A stretch of 5,973 bases of DNA from an uncultured Cytophagaceae bacterium (GCA_903837305.1 CAILUB010000092.1:1-5973); one strand, 5' to 3'. Positions 1-5,973 are shown, counted from the first letter of the stretch. The notes: generated by a model from the letters alone, not told the origin. Numbers and translations: made by a program.

Positions 1-3000
1 GGTAACAGTATTAGCTGGCGTTATGGTCACTACACCTGCTCCTTTTTGAACGATCATACAGTTAAAGCCTGCAGCCAATCCTGCGGGTACAGTTAAAGTA
101 ATTGCAGATCCGTTTTCAAGTGTAACCACTTTACCATTGTCTGAGGAAAGCAACGTATATGTTGTGCCTATTTGATCATTTAAGTTCGCATTAATTGGCG
201 CGGCCCCTAAATTAGATAAAGCGGCCGTTGCCGTAGTAGCTCCTGTTCCTCCATTGGCAATAGCAATTGTACCTGATAAAGTGGCAGCATCAGCAACCGA
301 TGAAATTGTCGTCCATGTTAACGTCCCACTTCCAGTCGTACTTAAAACTTGATTAGATGACCCATGAGAATTAGGATAGGTTACCGTTCCAGCTGTTAAT
401 GTCCCCGATGTTTTTACATTTTGAACGGCAGTTGAACCATTGGTACCATCAGCCCCTAATTGAATGGTGTTGCTGGTTGTAACCTTTGCCCCTGAACCAA
501 TCGCAGTTGAATTTGAAATAGAAACATTGGTACTTGCAATGGCATTGTATCCAATGAAAGTATTATTAGATCCTAAATTCGAATTCGCACCCGCATTAAA
601 ACCTAATGCAGTATTATAGGATACTGGGCCAGAATCTCTTAAAGAATTTTCGCCAATAGCAACATTGAATTTACCACTGTTACCCGTCATTGTTGCGGAC
701 CCAATTGCAATCGAATTTTCACCCGCATTGGTCCAAGGGCCGATAATGATACTACTGGTATTTCCACCATTACCTTTTCCAATAGTGACACCATTTGAAA
801 CGATATTATTTGAAAATGTTTTGGTTCCTCCTATTGTATTCTGATTAGAGGAAAGATCAACAAAGTTTTGGGTGGTCGACCCCGTTCCTCCATGCGCAAT
901 ATCAATGGTGCTAGCACTCCATACACCTGTCGTTATTGTCCCTATTGCCTCTAAATTTAGCAAGGAGGTTAATGTGCTATTGGATGTAGCAGTGATGTTG
1001 CCGGCGGTAATGGCGGTTGTCGCGGTATTCGCAGAATTTGCGCTTAATGCTATTGTAGCCGTGTTTGCCAAAGTAGCAGTCGCCGCATTCCCTGTCGTAC
1101 TTTGATTCAGCGTAGGGAAATTCGTTAAGTTAGCGGCACTTCCGGCTGGTGTTAAATAATCCGTGCCCGCCGTTAGTGGAGCCTGGACATTTGTGCCTAT
1201 CACTAGGCCTAAATTCGTTCGAGCATCTGCGGCGGTTGTGGCGCCTGTTCCACCTTTGTTGAGACCAATGGTTCCACTGATTTTGGCAGTAGTAATACTG
1301 TTATCCGCCACACCCGCATTCGCACTTTGTAAATCCACATAGGTCTTCACCGCTTTTTGGGAGGGGTACAAAAGATCACTCGGATTTATATTGCCTAAAT
1401 CGGTGGCGGTCGATTTATTAGACCGGGCCTCGGCACCTAAACTGTTTAAAGAAATTTGAGCCGGGGTAACATAATCCGACCCTGCGGTTAAGGTATTTTG
1501 TTTATTCTGAAACGTATTCCAATCGGTGGCAGTTAAATAACCATCAGCGCTCGCACTTGCAGAAGTCATCGAAAAAGCTCCAGTTGTACTATTGAAGGTT
1601 AATGGTGCGGTCGCACTTAAAGCGCCTCTGACTCTGGCATCTGTATAGTATTTATTCGTGGCACCCTCGCTTACTTCATTCGATGTTAAAACGACATTTG
1701 GTCCTGCAAAACCATTGACACTAGTAACGGATGTAGGCGTGGCTAATTCAACCCAGTTAGCTATTGTGGTAGATGGGACAGCACTTAAAACATAGTTTTT
1801 ATTGTTGTCTGTTCGGATGGCGATACTTCCTACCACCGCGCCAGAAATGGCTAACATTGCGGCTTGGCTGGCTACGACGGAGGCGCTTTGGAAAGAGATT
1901 GCGGGGATTTGAACGGAAGGTATTTTGCCATCATTTCCTAGGGTGGCTAATCCATTATTCGCCCCTTTCTGAGTGGCATCTATCTTATTGTTAAACGTGC
2001 TCCAATCCGTCGAACTCAGGTAACCGTTTGCAGATCCATTGGCCATGGGTAAGCTTATGGTGTTAGCTGATTTAGCTAATGGTGCAGTGAAACTCAATGG
2101 GGTTGTGCTCGCGATGATTGTCGCATCCACGTAAGATTTAACGGCTTTTACAGAGGGGTATTTTATGTCTGAAGTGCTGTCTGTATTTACATTAATACTT
2201 TTATTAGTTGAATTCTCTTTTAAAATTAAGGCGTTAGAAACATCTAAGATATTGGCTTTTAATGCCAAACCTGGAACCGTAGGCGCCGCTGCCGTTCCAC
2301 TTAAATCTCCGGCTAATTGAATCTTTCCTTTTGTACTTGCGTCCGCATCCGCGATGGTGGCTGCTGCGACTTTGGCATCCACATACATTTTGATAATACC
2401 TGTATCAGCTTTCGCTGCAAGACCCGCAGTGACAACAGATGTACTTACTTTTAATGCTAGTGCTGAATTCACATCATTCGCATTCGCTTTCAAATCCAGT
2501 GCCGCCTGTGTTGCTGTCGAAACAGGTTTAGCCGCATCTGGGGTGTTGTCCACTTTGTCAACTCCAAGATTTTTGCGTGCATCTGAAGCCGTAGTCGCAC
2601 CGGTACCCCCACCTGAGACGCTAAGTGTTCCACCTAGTTTACCAGCTGTTTCTGAATATAAGGCATAAGGCGAATACACTAGTTTTTGATCGGCTACTTT
2701 CGTGTAGGATCCTCCTTGATTAAAGCTTGCATAGACTTGCATGTTTTTTTGATTCGCATCCCAGACTATGTTATTAAAAGCAGCAGGAGATACGGAACCA
2801 ATTAAAAGATTCACTAGGCCATAGGTATCTGTTTTGGTTTTATGCACCTCTTCATATTGTAAAGCAGATCCATTATAAATGCTGAACTTTATCCACACCT
2901 CCCCATTTACAAAGGGTTGCCCAGTGATGTCTAAACCTGGCGCTTCGATGGGATTAGGATCTAGAATAATGGCTTGGTAGGAGATCCCTTTTTGAGAAAA

Positions 3001-3051
3001 GGCAGCTAAAGAAATCAAGCAGAAGAACAGGGGTAGAAGGTATTTTTTCAT
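1..3051 (-). CDS. Large exported repeat fibre protein, phage-tail-fibre/YadA-head-like (3' end missing)
   Basis: The frame is open for 1017 codons from ATG at 3049-3051 to the left edge, so the C-terminus is outside the window. Residues 1-19 form a signal peptide (MKKYLLPLFF start, likely cleavage AFS|Q), so the product is exported through Sec. Residues 20-137 are a non-repetitive region starting KGISYQAIILDPN, of a type I recall at the head of many Bacteroidota fibre proteins. Residues 138-770 are Ala/Thr/Ser/Asn-rich fibre modules: GGTGATT..DAR.NLG, YPS.KAVK.YVD, GYL..TDW.TF.NK, LTAG.DY.TPA. Residues 778-866 resemble YadA-type head repeats (NTALGFNAG, NNTFIGYNA). Residues 951-1017 begin a beta-rich part (NGKVVTLENGS, TVPAGLAAGF). 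Such modules in phage fibres and trimeric adhesins form homotrimers; surface adhesion is inferred. The missing end may carry an S74-type chaperone or a type IX secretion signal. An in-frame ATG at 3058-3060 would add Met-Ser-Ser; 3051 is preferred because it gives a standard signal peptide. The frame itself is very certain, the role less so. Confidence 0.9.
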   Translation of the reverse strand, partial: MKKYLLPLFFCLISLAAFSQKGISYQAIILDPNPIEAPGLDITGQPFVNGEVWIKFSIYNGSALQYEEVHKTKTDTYGLVNLLIGSVSPAAFNNIVWDANQKNMQVYASFNQGGSYTKVADQKLVYSPYALYSETAGKLGGTLSVSGGGTGATTASDARKNLGVDKVDNTPDAAKPVSTATQAALDLKANANDVNSALALKVSTSVVTAGLAAKADTGIIKMYVDAKVAAATIADADASTKGKIQLAGDLSGTAAAPTVPGLALKANILDVSNALILKENSTNKSINVNTDSTSDIKYPSVKAVKSYVDATIIASTTPLSFTAPLAKSANTISLPMANGSANGYLSSTDWSTFNNKIDATQKGANNGLATLGNDGKIPSVQIPAISFQSASVVASQAAMLAISGAVVGSIAIRTDNNKNYVLSAVPSTTIANWVELATPTSVTSVNGFAGPNVVLTSNEVSEGATNKYYTDARVRGALSATAPLTFNSTTGAFSMTSASASADGYLTATDWNTFQNKQNTLTAGSDYVTPAQISLNSLGAEARSNKSTATDLGNINPSDLLYPSQKAVKTYVDLQSANAGVADNSITTAKISGTIGLNKGGTGATTAADARTNLGLVIGTNVQAPLTAGTDYLTPAGSAANLTNFPTLNQSTTGNAATATLANTATIALSANSANTATTAITAGNITATSNSTLTSLLNLEAIGTITTGVWSASTIDIAHGGTGSTTQNFVDLSSNQNTIGGTKTFSNNIVSNGVTIGKGNGGNTSSIIIGPWTNAGENSIAIGSATMTGNSGKFNVAIGENSLRDSGPVSYNTALGFNAGANSNLGSNNTFIGYNAIASTNVSISNSTAIGSGAKVTTSNTIQLGADGTNGSTAVQNVKTSGTLTAGTVTYPNSHGSSNQVLSTTGSGTLTWTTISSVADAATLSGTIAIANGGTGATTATAALSNLGAAPINANLNDQIGTTYTLLSSDNGKVVTLENGSAITLTVPAGLAAGFNCMIVQKGAGVVTITPANTVT
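202..252 (-). repeat. Fibre module GGTGATT, copy 4
   Basis: Residues 934-950 read GGTGATTATAALSNLGA. This is the last copy in the window and sits just before the C-terminal beta-rich region. Confidence 0.78.
454..720 (-). repeat. YadA-head-like repeat block inside the fibre gene
   Basis: Fibre residues 778-866 carry repeated short units with the pattern N-[ST]-[AI]-[IL]-G: ENSIAIGS, KFNVAIGE, YNTALGFNAG, NNTFIGYNA, NSTAIGSGA. Repeats of this form build the trimeric left-handed beta-roll of YadA-type adhesin heads. The match is by eye at motif level. Such a block within a chain of tail-fibre modules suggests a trimeric head-like section near the distal part. Confidence 0.65.
871..891 (-). repeat. 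Fibre module GGTGSTT, degenerate copy 3
   Basis: Residues 721-727 read GGTGSTT, preceded by TITTGVWSASTIDIAH, a lead-in typical of tail-fibre modules. The DAR.NLG tail is absent and is replaced by a stretch ending NTIGGTKTFSNN. Confidence 0.7.
982..1101 (-). repeat. Ala/Thr/Asn-rich low-complexity shaft segment
   Basis: Fibre residues 651-690 consist almost only of Ala, Thr, Asn, Ser and small hydrophobics, with repeating units such as GNAATATLANTATIALSANS. This composition is typical of tail-fibre shafts. The antisense strand here stays open only because of the codon bias. Confidence 0.6.
1144..1176 (-). repeat. Fibre module LTAGxDYxTPA, copy 2
   Basis: Residues 626-636 read LTAGTDYLTPA, nine of eleven residues identical to the copy at 1459-1491. 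Confidence 0.7.
1204..1254 (-). repeat. Fibre module GGTGATT, copy 2
   Basis: Residues 600-616 read GGTGATTAADARTNLGL, the closest protein match to copy 1. The underlying DNA differs at many positions, so this is an old repeat and not a recent duplication. It is followed by LTAGTDYLTPA. Confidence 0.8.
1333..1368 (-). repeat. Fibre module YPSxKAVKxYVD, copy 2
   Basis: Residues 562-573 read YPSQKAVKTYVD, matching the copy at 2125-2160 at 10 of 12 residues. Confidence 0.75.
1459..1491 (-). repeat. Fibre module LTAGxDYxTPA, copy 1
   Basis: Residues 521-531 read LTAGSDYVTPA. The second copy is at 1144-1176. Confidence 0.7.
1501..1542 (-). repeat. Fibre module GYLxxTDWxTFxNK, copy 2
   Basis: Residues 504-517 read GYLTATDWNTFQNK. 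LTAGSDYVTPA follows at 1459-1491, so this copy joins two module types in a row. Confidence 0.75.
1984..2025 (-). repeat. Fibre module GYLxxTDWxTFxNK, copy 1
   Basis: Residues 343-356 read GYLSSTDWSTFNNK. The second copy lies at 1501-1542. The motif is common in tail-fibre-like proteins. Confidence 0.75.
2125..2160 (-). repeat. Fibre module YPSxKAVKxYVD, copy 1
   Basis: Residues 298-309 read YPSVKAVKSYVD. The second copy (YPSQKAVKTYVD) lies at 1333-1368. A weaker relative, KMYVDAK, occurs at residues 221-227. In fibre proteins this type of helical segment often links shaft modules. Confidence 0.75.
2218..2268 (-). repeat. Fibre module LxLKANxxDVxxALxLK, copy 2
   Basis: Residues 262-278 read LALKANILDVSNALILK. 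This is clearly the same unit as the copy at 2449-2499, and the DNA has diverged. Confidence 0.7.
2449..2499 (-). repeat. Fibre module LxLKANxxDVxxALxLK, copy 1
   Basis: Residues 185-201 read LDLKANANDVNSALALK, with hydrophobic residues spaced as in a helix or short coiled coil. The second copy is at 2218-2268. Confidence 0.7.
2560..2610 (-). repeat. Fibre module GGTGATT, copy 1
   Basis: Residues 148-164 read GGTGATTASDARKNLGV. This is the most N-terminal copy of a motif widely seen in phage tail fibres and in Bacteroidota fibre proteins. It marks the transition from the N-terminal region to the repetitive shaft. Confidence 0.8.
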
Positions 3052-3057
3052 GGAACT

Positions 3058-3062
3058 CATTA
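3058..3062 (-). promoter_or_regulatory. TAATG stop-start overlap coupling barrel and fibre genes
   Basis: On the minus strand the TAA stop of the barrel gene (3060-3062) shares its last base with an ATG (3058-3060). That ATG is in frame with the fibre gene, three codons before the ATG at 3051. This is a standard arrangement for termination-reinitiation. Ribosomes could restart at either ATG, and both give the same mature protein after signal cleavage. No Shine-Dalgarno-like sequence is seen. Confidence 0.7.
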
Positions 3063-3650
3063 GGGACGAATACGGATGCCGATACTAAAAGTCGAAGGGA
3101 TAAAATTCAAAGTAGAACTGCCAAAATTGTAGCTATCTAAATGCTGGTATTTCACAAACAGCCCCAGCTGATTATTGACCTGCTTGCTTAATTCAAAGGA
3201 GTATCCATACAACGTACGAAGAGAGTTGAACTGCTCATCATCGGAAAGATCGACATAGCGATTTAAATTGAATTGATTCCCTTTGATCATCTTAGAGGCA
3301 GATAGATTCACTTTAGGAAGTAAGGCGAATCCTTTCCCTAAAGAAAGGGAAGGACCTACTCCTAAACCTAGACCAACGAAATCAGTGGAATAACTCAATG
3401 GGATATTTTGAATATCACCTACGTTATTGAATTGGTTATACTGAATTCCTAGATCAAGAAAGAAAACTTTAGAAAGGGAGAACTCTTTAGAGGCTTGCAG
3501 AGAAAGGCCAGACTCAGCTCTTAAGGAAAGTGGATTCGTTCCAGCGGAATTAGCAAAGACGTAAGTGGTGATGTTAGAACCTACTTCCACTTTATAAGAC
3601 TGGCAAAAGGTAGGGAAACTCAATAAAATCAGGAATAGAATTCTTTTCAT
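3060..3650 (-). CDS. Small outer-membrane beta-barrel protein
   Basis: This is a 196-residue protein from ATG at 3648-3650. That start gives a clean signal peptide (MKRILFLILLSFPTFCQS) with cleavage around residues 16-18. An upstream in-frame ATG at 3722 would place 24 polar residues before the hydrophobic stretch and is rejected. The mature part alternates hydrophobic and polar residues in about eight strands, near residues 18-31, 40-55, 60-75, 85-106, 107-122, 141-156, 158-173 and 184-195. It has Gly-rich turns (GLGLGVGPSLSLG) and ends in a strand, TFSIGIRIRP. This fits an eight-stranded barrel of the general OMP_b-brl type. It is too short for the roughly 300-residue PorP/SprF partners of type IX adhesins. 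The Cys in the signal region is preceded by Phe, so a lipobox is unlikely. Its stop touches the fibre start, which suggests joint expression and perhaps a role in anchoring or presenting the fibre (inference). I do not recognise a named gene. Confidence 0.85.
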   Translation of the reverse strand: MKRILFLILLSFPTFCQSYKVEVGSNITTYVFANSAGTNPLSLRAESGLSLQASKEFSLSKVFFLDLGIQYNQFNNVGDIQNIPLSYSTDFVGLGLGVGPSLSLGKGFALLPKVNLSASKMIKGNQFNLNRYVDLSDDEQFNSLRTLYGYSFELSKQVNNQLGLFVKYQHLDSYNFGSSTLNFIPSTFSIGIRIRP

Positions 3651-3673
3651 AAGGGATGTAGAACAGTCTCGAG

Positions 3674-3690
3674 TTGTAGCTTTACTACAA
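3674..3690. promoter_or_regulatory. Inverted repeat upstream of the barrel-fibre operon
   Basis: Perfect six-base arms TTGTAG and CTACAA flank the five bases CTTTA. The element ends 23 bases before the barrel start codon. It could be a protein-binding site or a hairpin in the 5' leader of the operon. It lies in the divergent region next to the AraC-type gene, so regulator binding is possible. The arms are short and chance cannot be excluded. Confidence 0.4.
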
Positions 3691-3713
3691 ATGAAACAGC
3701 TTGCTTGACTCAA
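3688..3713 (-). promoter_or_regulatory. Possible promoter for the barrel-fibre operon
   Basis: On the minus strand TTG (3713-3711) and TTCATTTG (3695-3688) resemble the Bacteroidota TTG / TAnnTTTG promoter, with one mismatch in the second element. The spacer of 15 is shorter than usual. It overlaps the inverted repeat at 3674-3690, so binding there could block transcription. Weak call. Confidence 0.25.
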
Positions 3714-3734
3714 TTCAGCCAAACCGCTTAATAT
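3705..3734 (+). promoter_or_regulatory. Possible promoter for the AraC-family gene
   Basis: TTGACT (3705-3710) and TAATAT (3729-3734) are 18 bases apart, and an AT-rich leader runs to the start at 3815. The TTG also fits the -33 element of Bacteroidota promoters, but the expected TAnnTTTG element is poorly matched. Weak call. Confidence 0.3.
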
Positions 3735-3814
3735 ATACTCTCATAAAAATTATTTCGGAGAACATGAAATAGGAGACACTATGTGATAAATTTTTTTTAG
3801 TATTAAATTGTCGC

Positions 3815-4996
3815 ATGATTTATACTTCCATCCTGCTAATCTTCTTGATCTCTTTTATTCTGATGATTAATCATTGGAATCAAAATAAGGGGATTGTATT
3901 TTTAGTTTTTGGCATTCTGTTTTCAAGCATTCGATTGATTACATTTTTGCTCATTAATATTCAGTCGGACTATGACGTATTAGCGTTCATTTTTTTACAT
4001 ACGGACCCCTTAATTTGTTTAATTGCCCCTGCGTTTTTGTTCTATTTGCGCAGCTTGATTTATCATAAAACGGAGTTTCATCCGACAATGCTTTTCCATT
4101 TTTTACCTGCCTTTTTAGTGCTTATAAATACCTTGCCCTATTTTGCTATTCCCTATGAAACAAAATTGAAATTTGTGGAGATATTGCTCGTTGAACCAAA
4201 CGCAAATTTTGACTACTTCCCTCATCTTTTGTTTAGTTATAAGTTCCAAAAAATTATTCCCCCATTCATTAACGTTTCTTATTTCATCTTTTACCTCATT
4301 TATGGGTTTAAATTGAAAAATGAAGGGAATGTGTATATCAAGAAAAGGGCTTCTTTATTGATTAATCGAATTATGACGATTATAGGAATCAATATCTTAC
4401 CTGCTGTGTTGCTAGTGGCTTACGCAACCTATCACGCATCCTTACATGAAAATGAATTCACGTTTGCCTTTACCAATATTGCCTACAAAAACAATCAGTA
4501 TTTTTTCCTATTAACGCTGGTTTTCCCTGTTAGTTTCTTCTTATCTCCATCGATGTTGTATGGTGAGGGGGATAGTCGGAATAAATTAGATCACTTTTAT
4601 GACGGCTTGAAAGTATTATTAAATTCAGAAAGTGGCGGTGGATCCAAGACTATCACAAAGTCTGATGACCTAGACCGCATTATCTTTTTTATTGAGGATA
4701 GTAAGCCTTATTTACAGAACAATTTCTCTTTGCATGATATTTCCCGTGCGATTAATATTCCCCTTGTTCGTGTGACCAATTGCTTTAATAAGCAATTAAA
4801 AATCTCTTTCCCAATCTACCGAAATCGACTTCGAGTTCAGCATGCCACTTCGATGCTTCGAGATGGCGCACATTTACACATCTCCATTGAAGGTATTGCG
4901 ATGAAATCAGGCTTTAAAAGTGCCTCCACTTTTTATATGGCTTTCAAAGCAGAATACGGGATGACGCCTATAGAGTGGATTAAGCAGAATTTGTAA
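3815..4996 (+). CDS. Membrane-embedded AraC-family transcriptional regulator
   Basis: The 393-residue product joins a polytopic membrane domain to an AraC/XylS DNA-binding domain. About seven hydrophobic segments lie near residues 2-19, 26-48, 56-80, 91-113, 148-165, 185-206 and 227-248. A Gly/Ser-rich linker (SESGGGS, 271-277) leads to the DNA-binding part at about 285-393. The first helix-turn-helix is around FSLHDISRAINIPLVRVTNC (304-323). The second is around ISIEGIAMKSGFKSASTFYMAFK (356-378), followed by the typical ending YGMTPIEWIK. The architecture is common in Bacteroidota, where the N-terminal domain is thought to sense an envelope or external signal while the DNA-binding part stays in the cytoplasm at the inner membrane. 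The ATG at 3815 is the first codon of the hydrophobic stretch and follows an AT-rich leader without a clear Shine-Dalgarno. It is divergent from the barrel-fibre operon, which is its most obvious candidate target (inference). The signal it senses cannot be told from sequence. Confidence 0.92.
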   Translation: MIYTSILLIFLISFILMINHWNQNKGIVFLVFGILFSSIRLITFLLINIQSDYDVLAFIFLHTDPLICLIAPAFLFYLRSLIYHKTEFHPTMLFHFLPAFLVLINTLPYFAIPYETKLKFVEILLVEPNANFDYFPHLLFSYKFQKIIPPFINVSYFIFYLIYGFKLKNEGNVYIKKRASLLINRIMTIIGINILPAVLLVAYATYHASLHENEFTFAFTNIAYKNNQYFFLLTLVFPVSFFLSPSMLYGEGDSRNKLDHFYDGLKVLLNSESGGGSKTITKSDDLDRIIFFIEDSKPYLQNNFSLHDISRAINIPLVRVTNCFNKQLKISFPIYRNRLRVQHATSMLRDGAHLHISIEGIAMKSGFKSASTFYMAFKAEYGMTPIEWIKQNL

Positions 4997-5009
4997 ATGA
5001 GGCGCGGTG

Positions 5010-5973
5010 TTAAATCAAAAAATAAGCCGTTCCCCTTCCCACTCCCTCTTTATAAATCACTTTTCTTTCCACTAACTCTTTTAGGTCTTTTTTGACGGTA
5101 GGAAGCGCTAAATCTAGTTTGCTAGAAATTTCTCCAGATCTGCATCCCGCATGATTTTCAATGAAGAAAAGGATCTTGCGTTCGCGTTGATTGGAAGTGA
5201 TGTTGTCCGTTCTTCTTTGGTCTAATTTTAAAAGCAAGTTTTCTTGGATATGACTTAAGCAGCTTAAGAAAAAGCGTAGCCATTCCGTCACATTTTCGCC
5301 AGGCCGGTTTCGCTGCGTGTCGATTAGAACCTTATAATAGGCTGATTTCCTGTTTTCGATTTCCTTTTCGAAGCTGATATATTGAATCCAAGAATAGCCG
5401 CTTTTCAAAAGGAGCAAGCTACCTACTAATCTACTTAGTCTCCCATTGCCATCTTGGAAGGGGTGAATACTTAAAAACTCATAAACGAAAAGCGCTGCTT
5501 TAATGAGGGGTAAGGTTTCCCCGTCAGTGCGATACCATTCGAATAAACGAATCATGTCATCTTGCGTACGTAGACCCGGTTCGCTCGTTTTGAAAATGAC
5601 TTGCTTACTTCCATCCGCTAAATTTGCTTCGACGGAATTACTTACTTGCTTGAATTTACCTCGGTGCCAAGCATCTTTTTCGCCGTATTTTAGTAGGAGG
5701 CTGTGCAGCCCCATGATTTGGTTTTCTGAAATTTCAATCGTGCCAAAATGTTCAGAAATAGTATCCAATGTCTCAAAGTATCCCGCGACTTCTTGCTGAT
5801 CTCTTTCTGTAAAAGAGGACATCTCGATTTTATTGATAAAAACCTCCACCTCATCATCCGTCATTTGAGAACCTTCAATTCTGGTGGATGCCCCCACACT
5901 TTGCACGGTGGCAATGGATTTTAATTGTTTCAACGAGTCGCCCTCCCGTTTTTCTAAATTAGCCCAAGCCGCA
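5010..5973 (-). CDS. Fic-domain protein AMP-transferase with C-terminal winged helix (5' end missing)
   Basis: Fic enzymes usually transfer AMP from ATP to a Ser, Thr or Tyr hydroxyl of a target protein. Counting from the first possible start in the window, a TTG at 5931-5933, the full motif HPFQDGNGRLSR is at residues 157-168. It keeps the catalytic His, the metal-binding Asp and the phosphate-binding Gly-Asn-Gly-Arg. A flap-like stretch RGKFKQVSNSV (91-101) precedes it. The inhibitory motif [S/T]xxxE[G/N] appears as STRIEG (16-21), which places it in the class with an N-terminal autoinhibitory helix. Residues about 248-305 look like a winged helix (GEISSKLDLALPTVKKDLKE, then a basic wing), suggesting DNA binding or autoregulation. 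The frame is open upstream of the TTG to the edge, encoding ..AWANLEKREGDS, so the TTG is probably internal and the real start lies beyond 5973. It is convergent with the AraC gene, 13 bases away, and likely unrelated to it. No antitoxin gene is seen within the window. Confidence 0.93.
   Translation of the reverse strand, partial: AAWANLEKREGDSLKQLKSIATVQSVGASTRIEGSQMTDDEVEVFINKIEMSSFTERDQQEVAGYFETLDTISEHFGTIEISENQIMGLHSLLLKYGEKDAWHRGKFKQVSNSVEANLADGSKQVIFKTSEPGLRTQDDMIRLFEWYRTDGETLPLIKAALFVYEFLSIHPFQDGNGRLSRLVGSLLLLKSGYSWIQYISFEKEIENRKSAYYKVLIDTQRNRPGENVTEWLRFFLSCLSHIQENLLLKLDQRRTDNITSNQRERKILFFIENHAGCRSGEISSKLDLALPTVKKDLKELVERKVIYKEGVGRGTAYFLI

Noticed and set aside
872..1105. Plus-strand open frame of 77 codons
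   Set aside because: It lies wholly antisense to the fibre gene in its Ala/Thr-rich segment. The Val/Ala-rich product is a by-product of that composition.
1773..1994. Plus-strand open frame of 73 codons
   Set aside because: Antisense to continuous fibre coding sequence with recognisable motifs. No family-like features.
2354..2668. Plus-strand open frame of 104 codons
   Set aside because: Antisense to fibre residues covering GGTGATT copy 1 and the LKAN repeats. The composition mirrors the real gene.
1..3051. Prophage tail-fibre gene
   Set aside because: The motifs are phage-like, but the protein has a signal peptide and is coupled to an outer-membrane barrel gene. No other phage gene is present in the window.
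3651..3722. N-terminal extension of the barrel gene to an upstream ATG
   Set aside because: It would put 24 polar residues ahead of a clear signal peptide and place the start over the inverted repeat and promoter candidate. The ATG at 3650 is preferred.
3791..3798. T-run as an intrinsic terminator
   Set aside because: No stable stem precedes it on the plus strand, and it sits in the leader of the AraC gene.
5503..5799. Plus-strand open frame of 98 codons
   Set aside because: Antisense to the Fic gene, ending before the conserved active-site region. No plausible domain.

Overview
The window looks like chromosomal DNA from a Bacteroidota bacterium, probably of the Cytophagales/Flavobacteriales type. 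The grounds are moderately AT-rich DNA, starts without clear Shine-Dalgarno sequences, a membrane-embedded AraC-type regulator of a kind common in this phylum, and a secreted fibre protein opening with a GISYQA-type N-terminal region after its signal peptide. The assignment rests on recalled family features, not on a search.

Layout. Positions 1-3051 (minus strand) are one uninterrupted reading frame of 1017 codons that leaves the window on the left without a stop. It encodes a large exported fibre built from phage-tail-fibre-like and YadA-head-like modules. Immediately upstream on the same strand, 3060-3650 encodes a small signal-peptide-bearing outer-membrane beta-barrel protein. Its stop overlaps a possible fibre start (TAATG), so the two genes almost certainly form a translationally coupled operon. 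A 164-base divergent intergenic region (3651-3814) holds a small hairpin and weak promoter candidates. It separates this operon from 3815-4996 (plus), a polytopic membrane protein with a C-terminal AraC DNA-binding domain. Thirteen bases further on, convergent on the minus strand, lies a Fic-domain protein (5010 to the right edge). It has a complete catalytic motif, an N-terminal inhibitory motif and a C-terminal winged helix. Its frame is still open at the right edge, so its true start is outside the window.

Working together (inference). The barrel and fibre probably make a cell-surface unit, with the fibre as adhesin or surface appendage and the barrel as its outer-membrane partner or anchor. 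The divergent membrane AraC protein is a plausible sensor-regulator of that operon. The Fic protein looks like an independent regulatory AMP-transferase. No RNA genes, CRISPR arrays, insertion sequences or attachment sites were recognised. The most notable content is the barrel-fibre-membrane-regulator arrangement. No clearly unprecedented system can be shown from this sequence alone.
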